From positions 59,841,159-59,905,158 of the forward strand of contig OX031059.1 of the NCBI GenBank assembly GCA_943736015.1: a stretch of DNA of 64,000 nucleotides. The letters are read 5' to 3'. The translations under genes and the position numbers were made by a program. The stretch comes from Tridacna crocea. Lineage: Eukaryota; Mollusca; Bivalvia; Cardiida; Cardiidae. Below, one piece after another: positions 11,110 through 22,083 of this stretch (positions within the stretch are counted from its first letter, which is position 1; each line of letters opens with the position of its first letter). The notes under the pieces were generated by a model that was given only the letters and a program-made list of their open reading frames with translations, made no database searches and was not told where the DNA came from.

Positions 11110-11338
11110 TACTGGTACCAGTTTATGCTCCCCGAAGGGTGAGCATATAGTCGCGGCTACGTCCAACATATATGTTGCTGATCAAAAGCCCCGGACCATA
11201 ATTATACCCACATAAACGAAATTTAGGTGAGGGTATGCTGGAGTCACCTTGTCCGTCCATCCGTCCGTCCGTTCGTCCTAGTGTCACGAAAAGCTTGTCC
11301 GGGGCTTCATGCATTTTCGTGATACACTACCATATCTT
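11110..11338. repeat. dispersed repeat with GTCC run
   Basis: 'CTCCCCGAAGGGTGAGCATATAGTCGC' followed by GTCCGTCCATCCGTCCGTCCG at about 11249-11275. Apparently non-coding. Confidence 0.55.
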
Positions 11339-11567
11339 TTAACCCTTTCCCAAACGACAAACTTTTGGACTAGACCAAATTGAAAGCATTTGCAGACTAC
11401 AATTTAACTCTTGCTGAAAAGATGATTTCTGTTTATGATAGGATAGAAAACATTGTGGGAAAAGGAGAAAATGCTTATTATCAGCATTTTCTCCTTTTCC
11501 CACAATGTTTTCAAAGGGCTACTATTTCAGACCCGTAAAAACCAGAGATTGTTTGGGAAAGGGTTAA
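11339..11567. mobile_element. foldback MITE, family A
   Basis: A nearly full copy flanked by TTAA on both sides (11339 and 11564). Ends are TTAACCCTTTCCCA and TGGGAAAGGGTTAA. The central perfect hairpin is AACATTGTGGGAAAAGGAG / CTCCTTTTCCCACAATGTT. Confidence 0.85.
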
Positions 11568-12755
11568 GTGAAGCTGGTATGTATATGTGCAGTGAAAGAG
11601 AGTGTGATTATGGAAATCGGGACATTTTGGTCCATATTTCACTTCGACCGAATGACACCTAGTGAATAGTTGCAGGTGCTAATATTGATAAGCGATCCCC
11701 CACATCAACCCCCCCCCCCCCGAAAAAAAAAAAGGAAACCCTTTTTTATTGGACACACTTCTGCCCAAATGTCATTTATTATGAACATACTGGCCGCAGA
11801 CCTAACATCAAAAATACATATTAGCAAAACTTAGGAAATTTTATCTTACATAAATTATGAGATTGAGGAAACCTCTTAGTGATTGGTTTAGATCTACTTT
11901 TTTTCTGCGATATCAAGTTTGGTTTTAAGTAAGAATACTGCACATGCCTTTAGGCCTATTATACTCTTAAGTTGGAAATAATGAAATAGGTGCAAAATTA
12001 TATCCGCGTGAAATCTGGCGTTACGTATGTTACCCAAAACAACAAAAGTGAAGAACAGAGTACAACAATTTTGTAACCGTGTTACCATACAGTAAATTGA
12101 AGTACTAAACCCAGCTTTATGTCAGATCACATATATTAGTTTGCCATTTCTCAAAGTTTTTTCAACTTAAAGGGGTATAAAGGATTTTTGTTCTACACAT
12201 AAACACGAATATTGCTTTTCCTTTATTTAAAGAGGTCTTAAAACCTTACTTTAATTTAACACTAGATAAAATCTGAGGCAGATGGAGAAAAACAATTGAA
12301 ATATTGAGATGAAAACAATGCGGCAAATAGATATTGCTGACTGTGAGCAATATCATATTAGGTCGCAATATTTTCAAAAGCAGTCTGCTGCAATGCTGTT
12401 GTAATTAGGTGGCATTTTGTGGTTAGGATTTAAAATATCCTTTTAACTATTACTGGTTTTGAAAAATACCGATAATTATTACCATTGATTCTTTGCATTG
12501 CAAAGATGGTAAACATAGAACATTAATACTATACTATAGCACTGTTTTTCTTTGATTAAATGTTTAAATGACTGCATGTCCAATGATCTATGAGACCCTC
12601 ATTGCATAACATGTGGTCCCTGTAAGGTGTAGTTGTCTTGCAGTCATGGTTCCTTTTCTAGTAGGAGAAAGCTCTGAAAGTGTATTAGTAAGACATGTTT
12701 TTAAATATAGTATCTCAAGAAATACAAGTTTTTAGCTCACAAGAGCAAAATATGC
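11568..12755. other. AT-rich non-coding stretch
   Basis: Contains a C-run next to an A-run (about 11710-11733) and otherwise plain AT-rich sequence. I see no supported exon; the 64- and 69-codon ORFs have no recognisable features. Confidence 0.5.
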
Positions 12756-13394
12756 TTAAAGATGCCCGTCTACAGCCAGTGATCAAACTCGCTGTTAAAT
12801 TTCAAACAATTTAGAATGGTACAGAAATTAATCCTTTGTGTAAATATGGATAAATTACTGACATATGTGGTGTGATTGAAAAAAAGAAACAGGGAGACTT
12901 GTATAAGAAACCGAGCATTGGTCAGAAGAAAACTGTCTGACGATCGAAGCTGTAAACAAAGGCTGTGCGTCATGGAAATTTATCGTTGGTTTCCGCCGAG
13001 AGTCTGATATGGTGTAATTTGCATATATAGGCCGAGATCTCCGTCTGAAAATCGAGGCTGCAACATAGAAGCATCCATTTTTCTTTATTTACCGCATCAG
13101 ACGCAGGGCCAAGGTCAAATATAGTCACGTGACAGAATGCATGATAATCATACGAAACTACCGGAGTGTATAACGGTTATCGAAAATCTTCGATTCAAAA
13201 ACCGGAAACGACGAGTCTGTTTACATTGAAGGCCGCAACTCGGCGAAATGCATTTTCTATCGACCGTAATCTAAGCAATCTTGCAACCGTCAGTCGCAAT
13301 ATTTGGCATGAAGATATAAGAATGACTATATTTTGATAAAATAAAGACAAAATGAGTTAAAACTGGCTGAAAATGAGTATTAGTGCCTCTTTAA
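12756..13394. mobile_element. TTAA-flanked ~640-bp element, left of a head-to-head pair
   Basis: Starts TTAAAGATGCCCGTC and ends ...GCCTCTTTAA; the last TTAA (13391-13394) is also the first TTAA of the inverted neighbour. The two elements are reverse complements of each other with moderate divergence, including 'GTTTCCGCCGAGAGTC' and 'GACCTTGGCC'-type blocks. No coding capacity. The TTAA flanks suggest a piggyBac-like transposase in trans. Confidence 0.8.
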
Positions 13395-14028
13395 AGAGGC
13401 CATAATACTCATTTTAAGCGAGTTTTAACTCATTTTGTTTTTATTTTATCAAAATATAATCATTCTTATATATCTGTGCCAAATATTACGCCTGACGGTT
13501 GCATGGTTGCTTATATTACGCCTGATAGAAAATGCATTTCGCGGACTTGCGGCCTTCAATGTTAACAGATTGTTCGTTGCCGGATTTTGAATCGAAGATT
13601 TTCGAAATCCGTTATACACTCGGGTAGATTCGTATGATGATCATGCATTCTGTAACGTGACTAAATTTGACCTTGGCCTTGATGCGGTAAATAAGGGAAA
13701 ATGTATGCTTCTCTGTTGCAGCCTCTATTTTTAGACGGAGATCGAGGCCTACATGTATATGTAAGTTACACTGTATCCGACTCTCGGCGGAAACCAACTA
13801 TAAATTTCCGTGAGTCACCGCCATTGTTTACAGCTTCGATCGTCAGCCAGTTTTCTTCTGGCCATTTTCCCGTTTTTCACACAAACCCCGTGTTTCTTTT
13901 TCCATTTACACGATATATGTCAGTAATTTATCCTTGTGTACACAAAAGACAGATTTCTGTACCATTCTATTTTTCTTTTTTAAATTTAATAGCGTTTCTG
14001 CTCACCGGCTGTAGACAGGCATCTTTAA
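13391..14028. mobile_element. TTAA-flanked ~640-bp element, right of a head-to-head pair
   Basis: Inverted partner of 12756-13394, ending GGCTGTAGACAGGCATCTTTAA. Its right-hand TTAA at 14025-14028 is in turn the left flank of a family A MITE. The 126-codon ORF at 13701-14081 is incidental. Confidence 0.8.
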
Positions 14029-14335
14029 CTCTTTACCATAGGACAGATCCTAGACTTGTCCAATTGAAAACAACCACGTAAGTGTGGCTGGATGGATGGA
14101 ATTTGTCTTTGAATGAGCAGAAAGCATTGAACCAATTGATTCTAAGAATGTGAGAAAAGTAGTCGGGGCTTTGGAAAGAAAGTTGCGTTAGTACTGGTGT
14201 AAGAAAGCCAGGGAACATATGTGCGTCACCGACTGCCATGATTTGACCTTAGCTGTTAAAATGGCGTCAAACCCCAATACAACCAACCAAATCCCCATGA
14301 TTATAAAACTCACGATTGTGTGGTAAAGGGGTTAA
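14025..14335. mobile_element. divergent family A MITE, long form
   Basis: Begins TTAACTCTTTACCATAGGAC and ends TGTGGTAAAGGGGTTAA. The first 60 bp follow the family A 5' end ('GACTTGTCCAATTGAAAAC'), but the middle differs and lacks the usual hairpin. It abuts the preceding TTAA element exactly. Confidence 0.65.
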
Positions 14336-15038
14336 CGAAAGCCTTTTTTTTTTGTCTCATTCATTTGTACATGTATCTACCTGTATCTGTTTGTAAATTT
14401 GTCTATTGTTGACAGTTTCTTTGAAACCATCTTGAATTGAACTTGAAACTGCTTTCAACAGAATCTCTATCAAATCACTGCTGCAAAACTTTAATGTTGG
14501 AAGCAGCCAAAAACTGGCCAACAATTAATCACACCTTTAAGTTCACCTTCCAAAGAGTTTCTTAACTCTCCCTTGTAGGTGACCCTCATAGGATTCGTCC
14601 TCAGCAACTGGCTGTTTTTTAGCCAACAAATTTCTTTACCAAACTGACTGAAATTGCATTATCTTCATGAAATCGATGGATTTGGTGCGAGATGTTCGGA
14701 AACATAGGGATAAGTGAAGTGGCTGCAATGATAATACCAAAATACTCTTGATTTTTTTATATACTCCACAAAAATGGTAACAAAAAATTTCATCATAATT
14801 TTACACTGCAATATATAAAGTAAATTTAGTAAGTCTATCCTAATGATAAATGCTTTGAATTTCGACAGGGCTAAAATTTTGTCGTCTGGTAAAGGGTTTA
14901 AGGTGCGAGATAAAATTTACAGATGTTGTAAACCACTACTTTTTCATCATTGAAAAGCGGGTTTAGCTTGGTTAAAAGTGTGAAATGTTTTTTAAATGAT
15001 TTGTTGCGATTGAGTATGAAGTTTCTTTATCTATGTAG
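14336..15038. other. upstream of the anchor exon, non-coding
   Basis: AT-rich; carries a family A end fragment at about 14872-14902 ('GTCGTCTGGTAAAGGGTTTAA') and SINE-like debris. Promoter or 5' UTR exons of the FUT8-like gene could lie here, but none can be pointed to. Confidence 0.4.
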
Positions 15039-15199
15039 GAAATGGCGAGCAAAATACCAAATAAACGGATTTATGGAGTGCTGTTGTTGATACTTTTTGC
15101 GTGCATATGCATATTCGGATCTTACATGGTGACCAGAAAATTGAATTCTGTGCAGAAAGATGGTGACAAAAAACCAAATAAAGACAAGCTACAGCCAAG
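15039..15199 (+). CDS. FUT8-like: FUT8-like exon 1: cytoplasmic tail and signal anchor
   Basis: ATG at 15042 follows an AG acceptor (ATGTAG, 15037-15038), so a 5' UTR exon lies upstream. The 52 codons give a short basic tail (MASKIPNKRIYG), a hydrophobic segment at about residues 12-30 (LLLILFACICIFGSYM) and a charged Lys/Asp-rich stem. This is the layout of a Golgi type II glycosyltransferase. It ends AG|GTAAAA in phase 2, which joins the exon at 24119 to give Arg-Phe-Ser. The open frame is under 60 codons. Identity as the FUT8-like start is inferred from position, phase and topology. Confidence 0.65.
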
Positions 15200-15248
15200 G
15201 TAAAAGCCAAGGATGAATTCTACGCTGTAATTGATACGTCACTCTACC

Positions 15249-15471
15249 TTAACCCTTTCCCTAACAATCCCTGGTTTTTACGGGTCTGGAATAGTAGCCC
15301 TTTGAAAACATTGTGGGAAAAGGAGAAAATGCTGGTAACCAGCATTTTCTCCTTTTCCCACAATGTTTTCTACCCTATCATAGACAGAAATCATCTTTTC
15401 AGTAAGAGTTGAATCGTCGTCTGCTTTCAATTTTGTCTGGTCCAAAAGTTTGTTGTTTGGGAAAGGGTTAA
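15249..15471. mobile_element. foldback MITE, family A (reverse orientation)
   Basis: TTAACCCTTTCCCTAAC ... TTTGGGAAAGGGTTAA with TTAA on both sides. The central perfect hairpin is GAAAACATTGTGGGAAAAGG / CCTTTTCCCACAATGTTTTC. It sits in intron 1, 50 bp after exon 1. Confidence 0.85.
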
Positions 15472-15930
15472 GGCACCATGCAGTCTAAAAGAACAAATTT
15501 TATTTCATGCTTTCCCGTAGAATATCGAGAAATAGCAGTGAAAATATTTGTCGATCTTACACTGGTACCACCAGGGAAAATACCGATTTTCATGTACTTG
15601 TTGCCTAGGTTAAGCGTGTGCCTCACAACCAGATTGAAATATGACGTCATTTACTTTACATTTCTCGCGGTTGACGTAATATTATAATGCGTTGCTATGC
15701 GGGAGGGGTACGCCATGGGGAATAACGGAAAAGAACTCTACTGGATTTTGATGAAGCTCTTCTAAGAAACGGTCAAAAGCATGAAATAAATGCAATATTC
15801 TTTTTCTTTTCTGTTGCACCACTCGTGAAAATATTACCGATGGTGTTCATCCGATGAAATAAATTTCGATCTTTCACAGAAAAAAAAAATCCAAATATCC
15901 CCAATATCAACCATGTAAAACAATTATAGG
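15472..15930. other. intron 1 sequence, nothing recognised
   Basis: Overlapping ORFs of 60-69 codons occur on both strands (15468-15687) without domains. The remainder is AT-rich. Confidence 0.4.
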
Positions 15931-15934
15931 GAAC

Positions 15935-16045
15935 TGGTCCACAATCTGAAGGACTGGACTCGAATCCACATTCTCAAATGGTCCAAGACTTCATGTGTAC
16001 AATTTCTACTCTCCACCACTTGAGCTGTACCTGTAGGCTTGTTTC
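15935..16045 (-). mobile_element. tRNA-like SINE fragment
   Basis: Reverse strand resembles a tRNA head: 'CAAGTGGTGGAGAGTAG' as box A and 'GGATTCGAGTCC' as box B. It is degenerate. Confidence 0.45.
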
Positions 16046-16049
16046 TCGG

Positions 16050-16610
16050 CTTCCGTTTGATCAATTGAATTCTCGTTTATCTATCGTCGCCACTGGCTGT
16101 CTATATGCATGGGCTATGCCCCCAGAATACCGTTAATTTTGTTACTGGAGATAGTGCAAGATACAGGAAGAAACCCATTCTAAGTAATGACTGGTTCTTT
16201 AACCTTTTAACAAACGGCAAAATTTTAGACTGGTCCAAATTGAAAGCACTTGCAGATGACAAAATGATCTGAAAAATTTAAATTTGTTCTCAGCAGGGTA
16301 GAAAACATTGTGGAAAAAGGAGAAAATGCTGGTATCAGCATTTTCTCCTTTTCCCACGGTGTTTTCAAAAGGCTTCTTTCTCATGGTCGTAAAGACCAGA
16401 GATTATTTCGTAAAGGTTTAATGTGCTCGGTGTATAGCACCATCAGAAATTGTTTCAGTTTAATGTATCATAATTATAAGATTCTATTTTTAAGTTAGAT
16501 GGCCAACCATTGGCCACGAACCTAAACACCAAAGGGACCCAAGACAGGATTTTTTCAAATCCTACGCTCTACCACTTGAACTATACTTCGGATTGCGCAT
16601 GTTACTATTT
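16050..16610 (-). mobile_element. tRNA-derived SINE interrupted by a family A MITE
   Basis: The 3' body (16060-16198, 'TTATCTATCGTCGCCACTGG', 'GCCCCCAGAATACCG') and the rest (16422-16600, 'TGTGCTCGGTGTATAGCACC', tRNA-like head near 16560-16590) flank a MITE at 16199-16421. Matching uninterrupted parts lie at 57725-57862 and 59395-59575. The target was the TTAA in 'GTTCTTTAATGTGCTCGG'. Confidence 0.65.
16199..16421. mobile_element. foldback MITE, family A, inside a SINE
   Basis: Clean insertion with TTAA at 16199-16202 and 16418-16421. Central hairpin: AACATTGTGGAAAAAGGAG / CTCCTTTTCCCACGGTGTT. Confidence 0.85.
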
Positions 16611-16619
16611 TGTAACTCT

Positions 16620-17030
16620 GTGATATTCCATCGGGTAACTTTGACAGTTAATTGTTCTATATATATATATATTCGTATTGCGTCGGTTGTTTTTTTTATA
16701 TGCTCGAAAGGTTGTATTATGTTATGGCCTCGGTCGTCCGTCCATCCGTCCGTCCGTCTCTCCGTCTAAAAATGAACTACGGAGAAGTACGTGCGTGACC
16801 GTAGATATGAAGGTGGCTTTTATAGAAGTGAATGCATTTAGATAAATACTGCGGTAGCTATAAGGAGGCAATCCTGCACCTGACAGGACACTTAGCGGCG
16901 ACAATTTGTCTACAATCTAGACATGCCCAATTAGGTCAAGTAGGAGAGCGCAGGGCTTGTATACATCAAAAGTAGGACAACTTAGGGCTCGAGCCCTTCG
17001 GCTGACCATCTAAAATTAGTTGTTGTCTTC
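16620..17030. repeat. dispersed repeat with TA and GTCC microsatellites
   Basis: (TA)n near 16659-16670, 'GTCCGTCCATCCGTCCGTCCG' at 16735-16757, and '...GCCCTTCGGCTGACC' near 16997. No gene. Confidence 0.5.
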
Positions 17031-17034
17031 CATA

Positions 17035-17265
17035 TGAAATGTTATTTCAAACTCCCGTGTGAGGATAGTATACACGAAGCCTGACTTAGCTAAGCATCAC
17101 ATTCGGCATACCTCGGGTGATGGGTGATGTAGGTAGGGAATCGGCCGTGTTGTGACGAGTGTTAGCATCGCGCAATTTCCAGTGACTAACTAACAGCCTT
17201 CGGGGTCGTCACCAACATCAGCAGCTGGTGGCGACGATAGATAGACAGAAAACCGATCAATCAGT
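17035..17265 (+). mobile_element. SINE-like remnant, opposite orientation
   Basis: The end 'CTAACTAACAGCCTTCGGGG ... GGCGACGATAGATAGAC' matches in reverse the body of the SINE at 57725-57862. Confidence 0.45.
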
Positions 17266-18425
17266 CTACAACTATTTTTTAATACTTTAAGGTGGGATTA
17301 TTTGCATGTTTGGTGTTCAACAACTTTTCTATCGGTATTTAAAGGGCATATTAACAAGTTCCTGATATGACTAATTTTCAAATCTACATTTATCAAATGG
17401 TAACCTGGTAATGTTGTAATTAGAAAAAAAATCGTAAAAGTACTTTTTTTTTCAATTCATATTTTTGCATATTAATTTTCATTGCATCGCTTACCTCCCT
17501 TACTTATTGTAGCGTGCCTTGGTTTGTGACCTCATAGGAGCGTTTGTTTCAATATGGACCTTGTTTACGACAGTGAACTGTGCGATATTTAAGACGAAGA
17601 AATAGACGATTCTTGGCCGGTAAGACTATTCATGTACAAGCCAATTTTTAAAGAAACTTATTACGTTTCCGACGGTGAGGATAACAGTAACATTTCGCCC
17701 AGTAATGGTGAAAATGACGATCTTGTGCCGCACTTTTTAACAGCGTGTTGAGTATCGCGTGCTAGTGAAATGCGTCTATTATGAGGCGAACAGCGCTTAC
17801 AGAAGTATTCTACACATGATAAAATTAAAGTATGGCATAAACCTTGTTTCACGTCAAGCATTTTCAGTAGATTGAGGGGTGGAATTAATAAAAAAAACAA
17901 ACAGGGCGGTTTCAAGACAGTTCCACGACAAGACATTTCCTCGACACTTTAGTTTCATGTCAATAACCTTTTTCTTGACTTTTACGATTCATAACCGTGA
18001 GATGTTAGTTCTAACTATTTGTTGATGGGTCATTGTTGATATTTGTAATTTTGTACTTATAAAGAATTCTGTAAACATTGACGGGTACAAATTTATTCTC
18101 TCATGGGTGAAGAGTTGCACAATAAATCACGATTTTCATGTGAATTAGAATATTTTGAAATGCTACTAACCAGCATGAAATTTGATTAAAGAATATGTTC
18201 CGAGATTATTAAGACAATTCTCAAAATTATTTTGAAAATTATTTTAGGTGTATTTCTTTCCATACAGAAATACATGTACATAAACATCAGAGAGAGGTAG
18301 AGGGGATCTACATGTGTGAAATACTTTTTTGCTGTTTACCTGGGGCACATGATCCATTCAATGCATACATTTATCATACATGTATAGCTATTATATGTTC
18401 CATAAAGAGCTTCTCTGTGAAAGTC
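17266..18425 (+). other. intron 1 with a possible acidic-protein gene fragment
   Basis: At 17554-17940 a + strand reading gives 'MDLVYDSELCDI', then after a stop 'DEEIDDSW', and later 'YVSDGEDNSNISPSNGEND' and 'HKPCF'. This resembles the acidic start of repetitive bivalve P2X7-like proteins, but the reading is interrupted. I regard it as a relic. The rest of the stretch is AT-rich with no call. Confidence 0.3.
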
Positions 18426-18654
18426 TTAACCCTTTACTCCATAAGGCATTCCTGTGGCATCTGTGGTGGACCCTAAATAATAGCAAGGATGAAGCTGTTT
18501 CTTATGTGTAAATGACACCTTTTGATAGCATAGAAAACATTGTGACAAAAGGTGAAATTGCTCGTCACGAGCAATTTCACCTTTTGCCACAGTGTTTTCC
18601 AAAGGCTTCCACAATCAATGTGTAAAAATGAGTATCTATGGAGTAAAGGGTTAA
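18426..18654. mobile_element. foldback MITE, family A, variant hairpin
   Basis: TTAA on both sides; ends TTAACCCTTTACTCCA and GGAGTAAAGGGTTAA. The hairpin core reads AAAAGGTGAAATTGCTCGT / ACGAGCAATTTCACCTTTT in place of the usual GGAGAAAATGCTGGT. The changes are mirrored in both arms, so pairing is kept. Confidence 0.85.
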
Positions 18655-18799
18655 ACTCTGAATTGTAAGCCGTGGGAAAGGATATTGTTAATACTGACAT
18701 TCCGGTCAAACTGCAGTATAGACGACTTCAGATTCATTGCAGAAACATAGAAAGAGTGCTCACTAGCAATTGATCCTTTATCCACAATATTTTCTATTT

Positions 18800-19036
18800 T
18801 TAACTCGTTATCATACGGCAAAATATTAAACAGGTCCAAGTTGAAATCACTTGCAGACAACAAAATAAAGTTAAACATTTCAAAATTGAAATTTGTTTCC
18901 AGCAGAGTATTTTTTACATTTAGGTAAAAAAAAAGAATATGCTGGTTACCAGCATTATCTCTTTTTCTTACAATGTTTTTGAAAGTCTTCTGTCTTCAGG
19001 GTCGTAAAAACTAGGGATTGATTGGTAAAGGGTTAA
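18800..19036. mobile_element. foldback MITE, family A
   Basis: TTAACTCGTTATCA ... TTGGTAAAGGGTTAA with TTAA at both ends; the left half of the hairpin is eroded. A further fragment lies directly before it at about 18735-18799. Confidence 0.75.
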
Positions 19037-19620
19037 ATATAAATCCCACACATTGGGCTCGAGTTCTGGTTTAGTTCCCAGGAAGTAGTATCCGAAGAGA
19101 TTAGTACGAGTGGTATGAGCTTGTTTCTCAAGAGATGTAAAATACATATCTATGTTTGTGCTTTATGATCAAAAATGTGTTTTTTTCGTAAAATTTTGCT
19201 TTATGACCAAAAATGTGTTTTTTTCTTGATACATTAATAATAAATTCATAATAAATTATAAATGCAATCATACAATGGAAAAAATCATTTATATATTAAT
19301 CAAAGGATTTTTTTTCTTATTTGGTGCTTTTATATGTTCAAATCTACTACTTAATATTAGTGAATATGACAGGTGTAAACTTGCAAATCAGGTGTCTTAA
19401 TCCCTTCTCAACACCTGTCTTGCCCAAGTCTGCATAGGTGTTGATATATCAATAGAAATTATCAACAAACTTGAGGTACAAATTAAAATAAGATAATATC
19501 TAAATCATTTTTTGCCTTTCATGTTTGATTTTTTTCCTTAAATCAAACAGACTTGTTTTGAATACTTTAAAACTATTTGCAAATTATGTGTGTTTTCTCA
19601 AATTTATATGCTTTTTATAT
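19037..19620. other. AT-rich intron 1 sequence
   Basis: Very AT-rich with a short tandem pair 'GCTTTATGA.CAAAAATGTG' near 19160-19225. Nothing coding. Confidence 0.5.
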
Positions 19621-19623
19621 ATG

Positions 19624-19722
19624 ATGGGGGTTTTGTCCTAGGGGGCTTTTATCCCATGGGGGTTTTGTCCTAGGGGGTTTTGTCCATGGGGGTTTTATCC
19701 TAGGGGGGTTTTGTCCTACACT
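19624..19722. repeat. G-rich minisatellite
   Basis: About six imperfect units of GGGGGTTTTGTCCTAG / GGGGGTTTTATCCCATG. Repeated runs of five or six G give G-quadruplex potential on the + strand. Confidence 0.75.
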
Positions 19723-19729
19723 CATTTAG

Positions 19730-19935
19730 AAAACGTCAAATATTTTGACTCGACCGAAATTGAAAGCAATAGGAGTCAACAAATTAAATTTTACCCACCT
19801 TAGACTTGTCTTTGGTGGGATAAAACATTGTAGAAAAAGGAAAATATGTTGGTTACCAGCATCTTCTCCTTTACCAACACTGTTTTCATTATTTTTTCTT
19901 TCTTCGCCAGGATCGTTAAAACAAAGGATTTCTCT
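19730..19935. mobile_element. eroded family A MITE
   Basis: Recognisable inner parts 'GACCGAAATTGAAAGCAATAG' and the hairpin AAACATTGTAGAAAAAGG / CTCCTTTACCAACACTG. Ends not preserved. Confidence 0.65.
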
Positions 19936-19956
19936 CAGTAGCCTTGTCTAGAAGAC

Positions 19957-20235
19957 ATGATATGGATAGGAATAGGGATATATCCTCAAATCAAAATTGT
20001 AAAGATACAACTCGAAGTTGGTTCAAAATGCATGAAAGTTGTCGAATCATTTTCAAGAGTGAAATGTCGAAGAGAAGTAGTGTATGGGAAAAATGCTGTT
20101 ACATGGGTTTACTGTCACAATTATACATTACAGTGTACGAGAAGGGGCGAGATATGCAAATGTTATGTAACCATTTCCTGTCTTGTTTCAACTGGTCGGT
20201 GGTGGATTAACATTTATGACCATGACTTGGGCTAG
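19957..20235 (+). other. possible exon for a Cys-rich secreted-type segment
   Basis: An open frame ending TAG at 20235 has seven cysteines in the second half: 'GSKCMKVVES', 'RVKCRREVVY', 'WVYCHNYTLQCTRRGEIC', 'KCYVTISC', closing 'GRWWINIYDHDLG'. The spacing and the Trp/Tyr-rich end look like an extracellular domain. I do not recognise the family. There is no signal peptide in the frame and no neighbouring exon was found, so this may be a terminal exon or a relic lying inside intron 1. Confidence 0.3.
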
Positions 20236-20252
20236 CCAGATACTGACTTCAC

Positions 20253-20545
20253 CCTTTACCATACAAACCATAGATCTAGTTGGCAATATCAAAAGAAACA
20301 GTGTTTGAAAAACAGTGTGGGAAGAAAATGATGTTTGCTATTATCCCTTGAAAGTTTACATCACTTGGAATGTCGACTTTGTTATTTTCAAAATTTATGT
20401 TATGAAATTGGATGAATCTATAATTTTGTTATCCCCCGCCGTAGGCGGAGGGATATAGTTTTAGCGTTGTCCGTCCGTCCGTCCTTCCGTCCGTCCGTCT
20501 GTCCGTCCGTCTGTCCGTCCGTCCGTCCGTGTGTCCGTCCCGGCA
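20253..20545. repeat. MITE A end fragment and GTCC microsatellite repeat
   Basis: 20253-20350 holds 'ACCCTTTACCATACAAACC' and part of a family A body. 20430-20545 is the dispersed module 'TTATCCCCCGCCGTAGGCGG ... TAGCGTTGTCCGTCC' with a long imperfect (GTCC)n run, also seen in the palindrome arms. Confidence 0.7.
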
Positions 20546-20699
20546 AATATCTCCAATACCATTGGACGGAATTTCGTGAAACTTTATACACATGTACAAT
20601 GACCCATTCTCCCGAGACACTTTTTTTGTTTTTTTTTGATTCGATGCAAAATGGCCGACTGAGAGCGATTTTAAGTTTCACTTAAGTAACACTTAAGTA

Positions 20700-21720
20700 C
20701 ACTTTTGATGTTTGGAGTCTTCTCTTCAAAACTTTACAAAGTTTTTACATTGAACTTGTCACATCTGTCACCCTCCATTAGGAAATGCAGGAAAAGAAGT
20801 TTACCTACGTTGACTGTGCAATACCACAGTTATTTGCCCTTGTTTTTGTAATTAGGTGTCATGGAAAAAGGGGGTTTCATGTTATATTTCATTCCATTTC
20901 TTGTGAAGGCAACTTCCACATTTCTTGAAGGAATTGAATGCAATTTTGACAGAATATTTTTGTCATGTGATCTATTGCATATTGTCAACATTTTGCAATT
21001 TGTAGCTGAGTCATGAAAAAAGGGGGCTTCATGTTTTATTTCATTTTATTTCTTGTGAATGCAACTCGTCCTATATTTCTTGACAGAATTGGAATGAATT
21101 TTCACAGATTGTTTCTTATCATTTGACCTATCGCATATTCTCAAGGTTTTACTATTTGTAGCTGCGTCATGAAAAAAGGGGGCTTCATGTTTTATATCAT
21201 TTTATATCTTGTGAATGCAACTCGTCCCATATTTCTTGACAGAAATGAATAGAATTTTCACAGAATGTTTCTTATCATCTGACCTATTCTCAACGTTTTG
21301 CAGTTTGTGGCTGCGTCATGAAAAAAGGGGGCTTCATGTTTTATTTCATTCTATTTCTTGTGAAGGCAACTCCTCCCACATTTGGCAGATTTAAGTGGAA
21401 TTTTTACATTATCATGTGACCTAACACAATGCCTCCCACATTTCTTGGCAGATTTGGATGGAATTTTCTCATGATCATGTGACCTACGGCATATTGTCAA
21501 GGTTTTGGGATTTGTAGCAGCATCATGGAATAAGGGGGCTTCATGTTATAATTTAATTTTTCACCTGTATCTCTTTAATTACTGGACATATCTCAACCGA
21601 TTTGGACATTTTGGAGATTTTCACAGATCATGCAACCTAGCACATGTTGTCAGGGTTTTGCAATCTATCACTGTACCATGGAAAAAGGGGACTTCATGTC
21701 AAATTTAATTTTTTATCAGT
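20700..21720. repeat. ~150-bp tandem array
   Basis: At least six units marked by 'TCATGAAAAAAGGGGGCTTC' and 'TTCTTGTGAATGCAAC' starting near 20858, 21014, 21168, 21318, 21523 and 21677. Units diverge towards the right. No coding content. Confidence 0.8.
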
Positions 21721-22083
21721 GTATCTCCAACTTTTGCACATTATTTTCATAGAACTTTTTATTGGTTGATCAAAGCCAGTGACCAATGACTCAATTGTGC
21801 ATTCGTCTCTCCATGCATCTGTCTGTTCGTAAACCTTTTAGATCACAAGTAATACCATATATCCATTCAGCTACCCAGGCAGGTGCTACAAATTTCAACA
21901 CTTTAGTCTCTAGCTACCTGCTTGAAATGGCAGCAGTGTGCCGGCTTATATTGCGAGAGGGATTCTTCTAAAGTCCTTGACAAAAATTGATGAAACTTCA
22001 TGCATGTTTTCTTTTCCATTACATAGTCTGTTGATACTTTTTTTTTTCCACCACATATATGAAATCCTGAAATGAAAACAATT

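Noticed and set aside
20418-20685. ORFs with Thr-Asp-Gly-Arg or Ser-Val-Arg-Pro repeats
   Set aside because: Translations of the GTCC microsatellite.
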